Below, piece after piece: positions 18,131 to 26,739 of a stretch of 51,397 nucleotides of DNA. The translations under genes were made by a program, and so were the position numbers. The DNA is taken from positions 1 to 51,397 of the forward strand of contig NZ_BJKK01000024.1 in the NCBI RefSeq assembly GCF_006538325.1, written 5' to 3'. Origin of the DNA: Alteromonas sp. KUL42. Its GTDB lineage: Bacteria > Pseudomonadota > Gammaproteobacteria > Enterobacterales > Alteromonadaceae. Position 1 is the first letter of the stretch; each line of letters opens with the position of its first letter. Below the pieces are notes generated by a model. That model did no database searches, was not told the origin of the DNA, and was given only the letters and a program-made list of their open reading frames with translations.

Positions 18131-18943
18131 ATGAAAAAGTTAGCCCAATATGTGTTAGCCGCTACCCTTGGTATGAGTGCTACGTACGCAAGCGCTGATG
18201 CGATCTCTGATGCGGCCATGAGCGATATTCGCTCAGCACAAGCGAAGGTGCGCGACGAATACCGCAATCCTCAACAAACGCTGCGCTTCTTTGGTCTTAA
18301 ACCAGACATGACAGTAGTTGAGATTTCTCCCGGTGGCGGTTGGTACGCTGACATTCTTTATTCAGTGGTAAAAGAAGAAGGCAAATACGTAGCTGCACAT
18401 TTCTTTGTAGACGAATCCACAAACGACTATTACAAAAAGTCGGTGGAAGGTTTCAAAGAAAAAATGAAGCCGGGCATGAAATACGAAGGTGCTGAACTTA
18501 CTGCCTTTGACCCAGTAAAAGCGCTAGATGTAGCGAAAGCGGGCAGTGCTGATATGGTGCTGACATTCCGCAACGTACACAACTGGTATATGCGTCATGG
18601 TGACGAAGGTATCGACAATGCGTTTGGCGCATTCTTCAAAGCACTTAAGCCAGGTGGTGTTTTAGGTGTGGTAGAACATGAACTACCAGAAAGTGCTAGT
18701 GATGAAGCAATGAAAAAGAGTGGTTACATGAAGCGCTCTTACATTGTTGCAGCCGCTGAGAAAGCAGGCTTTACACTAGAAGCCAGTAGTGACATCAATG
18801 CAAACCCGATGGATAGCGCCGATCACCCTAAAGGTGTATGGACCTTACCGCCTCGCCTAGCCTTGGATGATCAAGACCGCGATAAATACCTTGCCATTGG
18901 CGAGAGTAATCGCATGACGTTAAAATTCAAAAAACCAAATTAG
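18131..18943 (+). CDS. Exported SAM-methyltransferase-like protein (COG4798 type)
   Basis: 270 residues with a clear signal peptide (KKLAQYVLAATLGMSATYASA), so the product is expected in the periplasm. After it comes a class I methyltransferase fold: PDMTVVEISPGGGWYADIL as motif I, ADMVLTFRNVHNWYM as the acidic/post-I region, FFKALKPGGVLGVVEHE and later KRSYIVAAAEKAGFTLEA. SAM is normally cytosolic, so either this protein uses another ligand or the fold is reused. It lies between purH and purD, 30 bases upstream of purD and with its own AAGGA site. Its role is unknown; the placement suggests co-transcription with purD rather than a purine function. Confidence 0.8.
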   Translation: MKKLAQYVLAATLGMSATYASADAISDAAMSDIRSAQAKVRDEYRNPQQTLRFFGLKPDMTVVEISPGGGWYADILYSVVKEEGKYVAAHFFVDESTNDYYKKSVEGFKEKMKPGMKYEGAELTAFDPVKALDVAKAGSADMVLTFRNVHNWYMRHGDEGIDNAFGAFFKALKPGGVLGVVEHELPESASDEAMKKSGYMKRSYIVAAAEKAGFTLEASSDINANPMDSADHPKGVWTLPPRLALDDQDRDKYLAIGESNRMTLKFKKPN

Positions 18944-18973
18944 TAAAACTCATAATAGAGAACGGAACAGTTA

Positions 18974-20266
18974 ATGAACGTACTTGTAATTGGCGGCGGT
19001 GGCCGCGAACATGCGCTAGCGTTTAAAGCAGCGCAGTCTTCTGATGTTTCAACCGTATATGTTGCACCGGGTAATGCCGGTACGGCTATTGAGCCCAAGC
19101 TTGAAAACGTTGCTATTGACGTCAACGATATTTCAGCACTGGTTTCTTTTGCCAAAGGCAATAACGTTGAACTAACGATTGTAGGTCCAGAAGCGCCGCT
19201 AGTTGCAGGTGTTGTTGATGCGTTCACAAACGAAGGCCTAATGATTTTTGGACCCACTCAGGCTGCCGCGCAGCTTGAAGGTTCAAAAGCCTTCACAAAA
19301 GACTTTTTAGCTCGCCACAATATTCCTACAGCGGAATATCAAAACTTCACTGAAATAGACCCAGCTATTGCTTATGTCCGTGAAAAGGGCGCGCCTATCG
19401 TAGTTAAAGCTGACGGTTTAGCTGCCGGTAAAGGCGTTATTGTTGCCATGACACTGCAAGAAGCAGAAGACGCTATTCGCGACATGCTAGCAGGCAATGC
19501 TTTTGGTGAAGCAGGTAGTCGCGTAGTTATCGAAGAATTCTTAGACGGTGAAGAAGCGTCTTTCATTGTTATGGTTGATGGCAAGAACGTACTGCCTTTT
19601 GCTACTAGCCAAGATCACAAACGTGCGGCAGACGGAGACAAAGGCCCAAATACCGGTGGTATGGGTGCCTATTCACCAGCACCAGTGGTAACACAAGATA
19701 TTCACAATCGCATTATGGACGAAGTGATCATGCCAACAGTTAATGGCATGGCTGCAGAAGGCAACGACTACGTAGGCTTCTTATATGCAGGTTTGATGAT
19801 TATGGCAGATGGCACGCCTAAAGTTATCGAGTATAACTGCCGTTTTGGCGACCCAGAAACACAACCTATTATGCTTCGCTTAAAATCAGATATCGTTCCA
19901 CTTTGCCAAGCAGCTTGTAAAGGCGAGCTTGCGGGTGAAACTATCGAGTTTGATGAGCGCGCCGCAGTTGGCGTTGTGCTTGCCGCGGGCGGTTACCCAG
20001 GCAGTTATGCAAAAGGTGACGAGATCACAGGGTTTGAGGCAGCTGCAGAACTTGATGGTAAAGTTTTTCACGCGGGTACTGCATTGCAAGATGGTAAAGT
20101 TGTCACTGCGGGCGGCCGCGTGCTTTGCGCAACGGCGCTAGGTAACAATGTGACTGAAGCGCAGCAAAAAGCGTATGAGCTACTTAAAACCATTCAATTC
20201 AAAGACGTTTACTATCGCAATGATATTGCTTACCGCGCAATCGCTCGCGAAGCAGAAGCGAAGTAA
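18974..20266 (+). CDS. purD: Phosphoribosylamine-glycine ligase
   Basis: 430 residues. It joins glycine to phosphoribosylamine with ATP, an early step of purine synthesis. The N-terminal domain begins MNVLVIGGGGREHALAFKA. The ATP-grasp part has GSKAFTKDFLARHNIPTAE, PIVVKADGLAAGKGVIVA, VVIEEFLDGEEASF, TGGMGAYSPAPVV and YNCRFGDPETQPIM. The C-terminal domain ends with VTAGGRVLCATALG. It is preceded closely by the methyltransferase-like gene and followed by a strong terminator. Confidence 0.98.
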   Translation: MNVLVIGGGGREHALAFKAAQSSDVSTVYVAPGNAGTAIEPKLENVAIDVNDISALVSFAKGNNVELTIVGPEAPLVAGVVDAFTNEGLMIFGPTQAAAQLEGSKAFTKDFLARHNIPTAEYQNFTEIDPAIAYVREKGAPIVVKADGLAAGKGVIVAMTLQEAEDAIRDMLAGNAFGEAGSRVVIEEFLDGEEASFIVMVDGKNVLPFATSQDHKRAADGDKGPNTGGMGAYSPAPVVTQDIHNRIMDEVIMPTVNGMAAEGNDYVGFLYAGLMIMADGTPKVIEYNCRFGDPETQPIMLRLKSDIVPLCQAACKGELAGETIEFDERAAVGVVLAAGGYPGSYAKGDEITGFEAAAELDGKVFHAGTALQDGKVVTAGGRVLCATALGNNVTEAQQKAYELLKTIQFKDVYYRNDIAYRAIAREAEAK

Positions 20267-20313
20267 GCTAACGGAAACACTCCTGAGTATTTAAACGAAT
20301 ACTCGTAGAATAG

Positions 20314-20341
20314 AACGCGGCTTTTAAAGCCGCGTTTTTTG
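20314..20341. terminator. Terminator between purD and the convergent CBM9-like gene
   Basis: AACGCGGCTTTTAAAGCCGCG followed by a T6 run. The AA at the other end gives weaker termination for the minus-strand gene, so it mainly serves purD. Confidence 0.9.
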
Positions 20342-20346
20342 TACTT

Positions 20347-21117
20347 TTACTTTGAAGGCTCACCAATAAGTGTTAACTCACCAAAAACCGAAGCATCAAT
20401 ATAGCCGCGATTTTTATCACCATTAACCGGTGTAATTTCATGAGAACCCACAAAGTGCTCTCTGTCACCGCCATCTGCATCACAATACGCCAACATAAAG
20501 CCTAACTTCATATTCGCTTTCAATACCATCGGCATATTGTCACCCTGGTATTGGAAATCATCGCCATAAACCTTTATTGCCGTTTCCCACATTATTTTGT
20601 GAGGTTGTTCAGCTTGTCTTCTCCACGCACTTACAACGTGATCATTAAACAGTCTGGGTTTAGATTCGCCGTTTTCATTTCCCTTTTCGTCACTGCTTAA
20701 TGGACCAATATCGACCACTTGATTGTCTAGCGCCACATGATAAGCAAACGCATTGTAATTATTTAAGTGATCGCCACCCGATTTGTCTGCATCAATGAAA
20801 ATTTCTAAACAGTCGTCGTCCCAATAACGTTCTAAAGGGTCGGCATAAGTGTCTGATAAATGATCATCTTGAATTTCAGCTAATAAATACAGGAAATTCT
20901 GGTCCCAACGCAATGTATAGCGGCCTGAAAAATCTTCAGGTGTAGGCTGTTCGCCTAACATAAGCGCATGCATGTCATACCATTGCCCTTGCCGCCATGT
21001 AATATCGTCGGCAATGCCATCTATTACAGGTGAACGCTCTGTATACATGGCCTCATCAGCTGTTGCTGCTACGCTACTACAAAGCGTAATAGCACTTAGT
21101 GCCAGTTTCATTTTCAT
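20347..21117 (-). CDS. Secreted CBM9-like carbohydrate-binding protein
   Basis: 256 residues with a signal peptide (LALSAITLCSSVAATADE). The rest resembles the CBM9-type sugar-binding fold: SPVIDGIADDITWRQGQW, RYTLRWDQNFLYLLAEIQDD, then YWDDDCLEIFIDADKSGGDH near the middle, a hallmark of that family, and late MKLGFMLAYCDADGG. No catalytic domain is attached, so it is either a free binding protein or a small enzyme-like carbohydrate protein. A secreted protein of this type could be a type II secretion substrate, but this is only inference. Confidence 0.75.
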   Translation of the reverse strand: MKMKLALSAITLCSSVAATADEAMYTERSPVIDGIADDITWRQGQWYDMHALMLGEQPTPEDFSGRYTLRWDQNFLYLLAEIQDDHLSDTYADPLERYWDDDCLEIFIDADKSGGDHLNNYNAFAYHVALDNQVVDIGPLSSDEKGNENGESKPRLFNDHVVSAWRRQAEQPHKIMWETAIKVYGDDFQYQGDNMPMVLKANMKLGFMLAYCDADGGDREHFVGSHEITPVNGDKNRGYIDASVFGELTLIGEPSK

Positions 21118-21205
21118 CTTAATTCCTTTAATTCAAGCTTCGGCTTTGGCTTGCTCTGTGTTTATTGGTAGAGTAATAAAACCGTCTTTGATACGCCAAA
21201 TTTTT

Positions 21206-22141
21206 ATGTCACTTCAGACCACTTGCTTCAATATTCTTACCGCTTCCAGTGAAGCACGTGAACACAAATTAAAGAGCAAGGTATTCGACCTATTTCTCAT
21301 TACATTGGTAGTGGTAAATGTGGTCGCAATGATGTTAGAGACGGTACCAGAAGTGGCAAGTGTTTGGTCTTTTGAATTACATTTAATTGAAAGGGTTTCG
21401 GTTGTCCTTTTCACTATTGAATACATACTTCGTGTTTATTGCAGCGCAGCAGATCCTAAAAGAAACAATCATAGCAAGGTACAAGTTACCACTTGGCAAA
21501 AACGCTGGTACTACATCAAAAGCCCTATGGCCATTATTGATTTAATGGCGATTCTGCCGTTTTATTTGAGCATGTTTGTCGCCTTCGATTTGCGTATTCT
21601 GCGTGTTTTTCGCGTTATGCGTATATTAAAACTCGGGCGCTACTCTCGTTCTATTCAAACTCTTGTGACCGTGATCAGAAACGAAGCCCACAGTTTACTG
21701 GCAGCACTCAGCGTGCTTCTATTATTTACCGTCATTGCAGCCACATGCATTTACTACATTGAACACACTGCACAGCCAGATGTCTTTAGCAGCATACCTG
21801 CATCACTTTGGTGGGCATTGGTAACTTTGACAACCGTCGGCTATGGCGATGCTGTACCTATTACGCCAATGGGGAAAATATTTGGCGGCATCATCACCGT
21901 AATGGGAATTTGCTTTTACGCCCTTCCTGCGGGTATTTTGTCATCTAGTTACACGGCGCAAATGCAGTTAAAACGTGACAGATTTAAAGATTCTGTTCGC
22001 ATTGTATTGGACGATGGAAAATTGAGTGAACATGACATAAACCATTTGTCCAAGGTACGGGAATTACTGGATCTCGATGAAGAAGAAGCGCGACTCATCA
22101 TGCGTTTATTGCAGCATCACCATACCAATATTGACGACTAG
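21206..22141 (+). CDS. Voltage-gated potassium channel (six-helix, Kv-like)
   Basis: 311 residues from the ATG at 21206. An open frame extends upstream over the divergent CBM9 gene but lacks channel features. There are six membrane segments. S4 carries spaced arginines (LRILRVFRVMRILKLGRYSR), and the pore has the filter TLTTVGYGDAVP. The C-terminus after S6 is a short helical, charged region (KLSEHDINHLSKVRELLDLD) without a cyclic-nucleotide or RCK domain. It probably passes K+ in response to voltage. The promoter must lie in the 88 bases between this gene and the divergent CBM9 gene. Confidence 0.92.
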   Translation: MSLQTTCFNILTASSEAREHKLKSKVFDLFLITLVVVNVVAMMLETVPEVASVWSFELHLIERVSVVLFTIEYILRVYCSAADPKRNNHSKVQVTTWQKRWYYIKSPMAIIDLMAILPFYLSMFVAFDLRILRVFRVMRILKLGRYSRSIQTLVTVIRNEAHSLLAALSVLLLFTVIAATCIYYIEHTAQPDVFSSIPASLWWALVTLTTVGYGDAVPITPMGKIFGGIITVMGICFYALPAGILSSSYTAQMQLKRDRFKDSVRIVLDDGKLSEHDINHLSKVRELLDLDEEEARLIMRLLQHHHTNIDD

Positions 22142-22215
22142 ACTGAGGGCTTCCCCTTGATTCTTGCTCCACATCAGCTTATAACTAATACCCGTCATTT
22201 CCTAAAAGTAACCCT

Positions 22216-23121
22216 ATGTCTGTCAAACACCCTATTATCGCTATAACAGGTTCTTCTGGTGCAGGTACCACTACCACCACCAATGCCATTCGTCATATCT
22301 TTAGAAACCTGAGTGTTAATGCGGCCATTGTAGGGGGCGACAGTTTCCACCGTTTTACCCGACCAGAAATGGAAGTTGAAATTCGTAAAGCACAGGAACA
22401 AGGCAGACATATTAGCTATTTTGGCCCCAAAGCCAACGATTTCGAATTACTTGAAACTTTGTTTAGGGAATACGGTAGTTCAGGTTCTGGGCAGTTTAGA
22501 CAATACCTACACACATTTGACGAAGCTGTGCCTTTTAACCAAATGCCAGGTACCTTCACGCCATGGCAGGATTTACCACAAAACACCGATTTATTGTTTT
22601 ATGAAGGGCTACATGGCGGTGTAAAAACCGAAGAAAACGATGTAGCCAAACACGTTGATTTGCTGGTAGGCATGGTGCCTATCGTAAACTTGGAGTGGAT
22701 CCAAAAAATAGTACGCGACACCACCGACCGCGGCCACTCTCGTGAAGCGGTAATGAGCAGCATTGTTCGCGGCCTTGATGACTACTTCCATTATATTACG
22801 CCGCAGTTTTCTCGTACCCACGTTAACTTCCAGCGCGTCCCCACGGTTGATACGTCAAACCCATTTAGTGCACGCGAAATTCCCACACAAGACGAAAGCT
22901 TTGTAGTAGTGCGCTTCAGGCGCGAAATGAAAACCGTCGATTATCCTTATTTACTTCAGATGATTGACGGCGCATTTATGTCACGCATAAACACCTTGGT
23001 AGTACCAGGTGGTAAAATGGGCTTGGCGATGGAGCTGATCTTAACGCCACTTCTTGAAGATATACTCAACAAAAAGCGCCGAGCAGGCCATCAAATGGAC
23101 TGGCTCAACGCAGAGCAGTAA
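22216..23121 (+). CDS. prkB: Phosphoribulokinase-like protein PrkB
   Basis: 301 residues. The P-loop is IIAITGSSGAGTTTTTNA (about 7-24), followed by GGDSFHRFTRPEME. Further on come LLFYEGLHGG (Walker B-like), VDLLVGMVPIVNLEWIQKI and DTTDRGHSREAVMSSIVRG, which all match the bacterial class I phosphoribulokinase family. No RuBisCO or Calvin genes are in the window. In E. coli a homologue exists with no proven role, so carbon fixation should not be assumed. It is 74 bases after the K+ channel gene. A decayed piece of its 3' end occurs again at 24214-24290. Confidence 0.92.
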   Translation: MSVKHPIIAITGSSGAGTTTTTNAIRHIFRNLSVNAAIVGGDSFHRFTRPEMEVEIRKAQEQGRHISYFGPKANDFELLETLFREYGSSGSGQFRQYLHTFDEAVPFNQMPGTFTPWQDLPQNTDLLFYEGLHGGVKTEENDVAKHVDLLVGMVPIVNLEWIQKIVRDTTDRGHSREAVMSSIVRGLDDYFHYITPQFSRTHVNFQRVPTVDTSNPFSAREIPTQDESFVVVRFRREMKTVDYPYLLQMIDGAFMSRINTLVVPGGKMGLAMELILTPLLEDILNKKRRAGHQMDWLNAEQ

Positions 23122-23553
23122 AGCACACTGACGCTCTAGATAACACCCTGCGAGTAACTAATGTCAACTCCAGTTCTAAGCGAAGCACAGTTCATTTAAA
23201 ACTAATACTATTCCAAATATCGAATATTAATGGATATTTTTTTAAAATAATCTGATTAACCATGAATGTGTAGGCTCCAAAATATTGGGCATTACATTGC
23301 ATCAACACGAAAGGCGCTATTGTAGTCGCACGCCTTAAATGCACAACGACGCTTTCGTTGCTCCCAACAAAAATACGATGCGATAAGCAATTTGTATAGT
23401 TCGTTTAATTTTATTTCTTTATTTGCTTTATCTTAATCTAGCATTGTCAATAAAAACTCTCTCAAGCCAAGAACCCAAATAGCCGAAAAGCGGATTTATG
23501 TTGCTCAATAACGTGGAGATAACGTCTTTGTAAACATTGATTTTGAGTTTGCT
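23122..23553. other. Non-coding gap after prkB
   Basis: About 430 bases, AT-rich, with no open frame that has a start and ribosome-binding site and no clear RNA gene. Together with the palindromic repeat that follows, it fills the space between prkB and the frameshifted NTF2-like gene. Confidence 0.5.
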
Positions 23554-23617
23554 AGAACATGTTGACCTTTGCGGTACGTTTTTGCAGCAAAGTGTACCGA
23601 AAAGGTCAACACGCTCT
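23554..23617. repeat. Imperfect palindromic repeat (REP/MITE-like)
   Basis: Left arm TGTTGACCTTTGCGGTAC (23560-23577) pairs with GTACCGAAAAGGTCAACA (23594-23611) at 17 of 18 positions, around a 16-base loop that itself contains TTTGC/GCAAA. The pairing extends outward through AGAACA.. / ..CGCTCT with two mismatches. A single-arm copy lies at 10898-10936. No T-run follows, so it is not a normal terminator. A dispersed extragenic palindrome is the best reading. Confidence 0.75.
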
Positions 23618-23672
23618 GATGGTTGCTTCAAAAATTTTTCACTTTAAATAAACACGTACTAGGGGATTTGCT

Positions 23673-24202
23673 TTGTCACTAATCAAAACATGGACACTTG
23701 CTACAGGGCTTACGCTATCTGCTATTTGCCAGTTAGCGCTAGCAGCGGATAACATCAATCCAGTAGAGCAAAGTTCGCAAGATGACTCAAATGCCATTTT
23801 AAACACTATCAGCGATTATTTTGCGACTCAAAGTGGACCTGTGGGCGTAGCACCAACGGGGGACCAGCTTGCCTCTTATTATCACAAAAATGGCGTACAG
23901 TGGTTTGAAAACCGTTCGGGCGGAGTCGACCGTACTAGCCCTGTTGAAGAAGCCCAAGCCTATGCAGAAATTCTGCTGAAGCGCGACTTTCTAGAGGAGG
24001 TTGTATCATCAGATATAAAGGTTTACGGCAATATGGCGCATGCCTTTATTGTGTATCAAATTAGCGATACAAAAAAACCAAAACACCGCGCAAGGGTTTG
24101 GATAGTGTGCAGCTAGCCAAAATTAATGGCCAGTGGAAAGTACTTTCCATGTTTTTTGTAAGCGAAATGATAGACCGCCCACTAAATAAAGAAGAATTCT
24201 AA
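23673..24202 (+). pseudogene. Exported SnoaL/NTF2-like protein, one frameshift
   Basis: The start is an inferred TTG at 23673 with AGGGG seven bases upstream, followed by a signal peptide (TGLTLSAICQLALAAD). The mature part has the NTF2/SnoaL-like layout: NAILNTISDYFATQ, DQLASYYHKNGVQWF, EEAQAYAEILLKRDF and KVYGNMAHAFIVYQIS. The reading frame stops at 24116 just after HRARVW. Adding one base between 24068 and 24097 (near A7 or GGG) restores GLDSVQLAKINGQWKVLSMF, the expected last strands, ending at 24202. The repaired protein would be about 176 residues. Function is unknown. Confidence 0.7.
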
Positions 24203-24213
24203 TTAACGCCCTG

Positions 24214-24290
24214 CATTTGTTAGACGGCGCATTTGTGTCACGCAAAAGTATCTTATTTGGCAAAATGTGCTTGGCGATAGAGCTGATATA
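24214..24290 (+). pseudogene. Decayed duplicate of the prkB 3' end
   Basis: DNA of this stretch aligns with prkB 22966-23046: GACGGCGCATTT.TGTCACGCA and then AAAATG.GCTTGGCGAT and GAGCTGAT are shared, with a short gap between. The translation LDGAFVSRKSILFGKMCLAIEL mirrors the prkB sequence IDGAFMSRINTLV... KMGLAMEL. The copy has no upstream part of prkB and is out of any complete gene. Confidence 0.75.
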
Positions 24291-24596
24291 CACACATTCG
24301 GGAACCCAAAAGCACTGCTGGTTGAACGCTTTGATAGAGGATGGGGTGAAGATAGCCCTTTATGCAGATTAACTCAAGAAGTTGCCATGGGCTGCATAGC
24401 AGACCTGAATGCTAATATTAAAAGTGCCCTTAGAGCGACCTCTGCAAATGTTACTGGAGACTTTGACCAAGATACTGACAATCAACCTTGTCTACATCTG
24501 TCACTAATCAACACGCTCGCTCCTTCTATACACCGTCTCTATAACAATATATTTACAACTGAAAGTCGCAATTGCCTAAAACCTGAGTCAGTCTAG
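24291..24596 (+). pseudogene. HipA-like kinase fragment
   Basis: An open frame from about 24267 to 24596 contains NPKALLVERFDRGWGEDSPL and then CRLTQE. VERFDR followed by a short loop and a His/Thr-Gln-Glu is the hallmark of the HipA toxin kinase family. The N-terminal and C-terminal HipA domains and the rest of the kinase core are missing, and the sequence after about 24400 is unlike HipA. It is probably the scar of a lost toxin-antitoxin module. No HipB-like antitoxin is visible beside it. Confidence 0.5.
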
Positions 24597-24625
24597 GAAA
24601 ACTAAACTGACAAATAGCAAACCTT

Positions 24626-25726
24626 ATGACAACAATTATTAGCCAACAAATTTGGGTTAATCAAAACGCATTAAATGAAACTCAAATAGTCCATCGTGAT
24701 ATTAATACCTCAAACTTAGAAACTGACGAAGTCTTGCTTGAAACCGACAGTTTCGGCTTTTCTGCCAATAATATTACCTACGCGGCACTGGGTTTTAAAA
24801 TGGGGTATTGGGGCTTTTTTCCTACCGAAAAGGAAGGTTTTGGTATCGTCCCTGTTTGGGGGTTTGCCACAGTAAAGGCCTCTAGCCACCCCAACATTCA
24901 AGTGGGTGAAAAAGTATTTGGTTATTTGCCGATGGCCAGCCATTGGGTAATTAAAGCAGGCAGAGAAGCGCCACACGGCTTTTCCGATATTCACGAAAAA
25001 CGCAAAAGTATTAGCCCGGTTTACGACCAATACCTACGCTGTGCAACTGACCCGGGGTACAACCCACAACGCGAAGCATGGCAATTGAGCTTTCGCCCAC
25101 TTTATATGACGTCGTTTGTATTAGATGATTATGTGGCAGAACTATCAAAAGGCGAATCGTTGCTGCTTTCAAGCGCCTCCAGTAAAACCGCATTAGGCAC
25201 AGCACAGCTACTAAAAGACCAAAAACAAGCGCGCAATGCAACCTACAACGTTATTGGGTTAACGTCTGCTTCAAATGTAGACATGGTTAAAGCAACCGGC
25301 TGTTATGACAGCGTTGTTGGTTACGATGACCTAGCACAGTTAAGTCCTGAGTCGAATTATTGGTTACTCGATTTCGCGGCCAACGGCACGTTAATTAATA
25401 ACCTCACCGACGTACTGCACGACAAGTTAAGTAAAGTCACCCTCATTGGTGCAACTGATTGGAAAGCAGAACATAAACCCAACCCCAAAGTATTAGATGC
25501 CGAGATCTTTTTTGCACCCGCCCGTGTAAAACTGCGTCAATCTGAGTGGGGGCACAGTGCTTTCTTGGCCAAGTATGCTCAAGCATGGCAAAGGTTTGCG
25601 CAAAAGATTGACGGCAAATTTTACCAGCATGATTGTTGTGGGACAGATGCCATAATAGAAACATATCTAGCTACGTTAGAAGGAAAAGCTGACACAAAAG
25701 CCTTAAACAAATTGAGTTTTAATTAA
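24626..25726 (+). CDS. DUF2855 family protein
   Basis: 366 residues. The start ATG lies at 24626. Sequence such as DEVLLETDSFGFSANNITYA, YWGFFPTEKEGFGIVPVWGF, VGEKVFGYLPMASHW and RPLYMTSFVLDDY fits DUF2855. This family resembles the medium-chain dehydrogenase/quinone-oxidoreductase fold; an N-terminal GroES-like part and a C-terminal part with SSASSKTALGTAQLL can be seen. No bound cofactor motif is clear, so enzyme activity is unproven. It stands alone after the scrambled prkB/hipA region. Confidence 0.8.
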   Translation: MTTIISQQIWVNQNALNETQIVHRDINTSNLETDEVLLETDSFGFSANNITYAALGFKMGYWGFFPTEKEGFGIVPVWGFATVKASSHPNIQVGEKVFGYLPMASHWVIKAGREAPHGFSDIHEKRKSISPVYDQYLRCATDPGYNPQREAWQLSFRPLYMTSFVLDDYVAELSKGESLLLSSASSKTALGTAQLLKDQKQARNATYNVIGLTSASNVDMVKATGCYDSVVGYDDLAQLSPESNYWLLDFAANGTLINNLTDVLHDKLSKVTLIGATDWKAEHKPNPKVLDAEIFFAPARVKLRQSEWGHSAFLAKYAQAWQRFAQKIDGKFYQHDCCGTDAIIETYLATLEGKADTKALNKLSFN

Positions 25727-25796
25727 CTGAAAATAAATTGAGTTTTAAGTTGTTTACTGATTATATAGGGCGACTATATTTACTGTTATAGCAAAT

Positions 25797-26633
25797 ATGA
25801 TAAGACTCATTTTCGTATCTTTACTACTTGTCGCATTTTCACGTGTAAATGCGACAACGTTACTCTTAGACTCTCAACAAACCGTTGATGTCCTGGTGTC
25901 AAAGTCTTCCCCCAAAATAATGAGTGAAGAGCTACTAAGCTTAGTTTATCCACAAATAGAAAGTTCAATCAGCAATATGCAAGTTTTGTCGCACAAACGC
26001 ATTGAACGCTTACTTAACTCCGATGAAGCGTTTTGCACTACTAATAGACTAAAAACGACAGAGCGAAAAAGCAAATACCTGTTTAGTCATGCCATTGATG
26101 TTTATTCGGGCTTAAAGTTATACGCGCATAAAAAGAATGATTTGTACTTAGAAACACTAAGTGATAGCGCCGAACAACCTGTTGCGCTGCATAACTTTGT
26201 AAGTCGTTTCAAGCATGACATTTTCGCAATTATAGCGAATTATTCATATGGAGATGTTTTAGACGAAGAAATTTCAAAAGTTGATGAAAGCCAACTCTAT
26301 GTTTTTGAATCAAAAGATCCGTTCGAAGACTTTATCCATTTATTTTTGTCCAAACGAGTCCAGTTCATTGTAACCTACCCAGAAGTTATGCATGAATACA
26401 TGAATTCTGTTGATCATGACATTGTCGAACGAGATCTCAAAGGAGAAAAACCATATAGGTTTGGCCACGTAATGTGCAATAAGAACGAGGAAAACCAAGC
26501 TTTCATGATAAGTTTAAACAATGCTTTACGACAACTTTATGTAAAAGGCGTTTTTACAAAGATAGCAAGTAAGTACCTTCTACCAGAACAAGCTGAAGGT
26601 ATCGAGAGTATTGTACCTACGCTATTAGAGTAG
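25797..26633 (+). CDS. Periplasmic solute-binding-like protein
   Basis: 278 residues with a signal peptide (LIFVSLLLVAFSRVNATT). The rest has the loose pattern of a periplasmic binding-protein fold: EAFCTTNRLKTTERKSKYLFS, a central hinge-like VESKDPF.. region, RVQFIVTYPEVM and a terminal helix. No transporter genes are adjacent, and no sensor domain follows. It lies 107 bases before ompR. I cannot name the ligand. Confidence 0.6.
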   Translation: MIRLIFVSLLLVAFSRVNATTLLLDSQQTVDVLVSKSSPKIMSEELLSLVYPQIESSISNMQVLSHKRIERLLNSDEAFCTTNRLKTTERKSKYLFSHAIDVYSGLKLYAHKKNDLYLETLSDSAEQPVALHNFVSRFKHDIFAIIANYSYGDVLDEEISKVDESQLYVFESKDPFEDFIHLFLSKRVQFIVTYPEVMHEYMNSVDHDIVERDLKGEKPYRFGHVMCNKNEENQAFMISLNNALRQLYVKGVFTKIASKYLLPEQAEGIESIVPTLLE

Positions 26634-26739
26634 TTAGACACTATTTGTAACAAACACACCCCTGCTTTTACGTTTTCTTACTTTTGTATTTGGCGCCTTG
26701 TGGTTATAGTGAAGAAAAAAGTAGGTTAAAGGTAACAGT

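Noticed and set aside
20972..21205. Longer start for the potassium channel
   Set aside because: This part overlaps the divergent CBM9 gene, shows no channel features and has no better ribosome-binding site.
22216..23121. prkB as evidence for autotrophic growth
   Set aside because: No RuBisCO or other Calvin genes are in the window, and homologues occur in non-autotrophs.
23554..23617. Palindrome as an integron attC site or a terminator
   Set aside because: It lacks the RYYYAAC and GTTRRRY core ends of attC and has no T-run, and no integrase or cassette structure is near.
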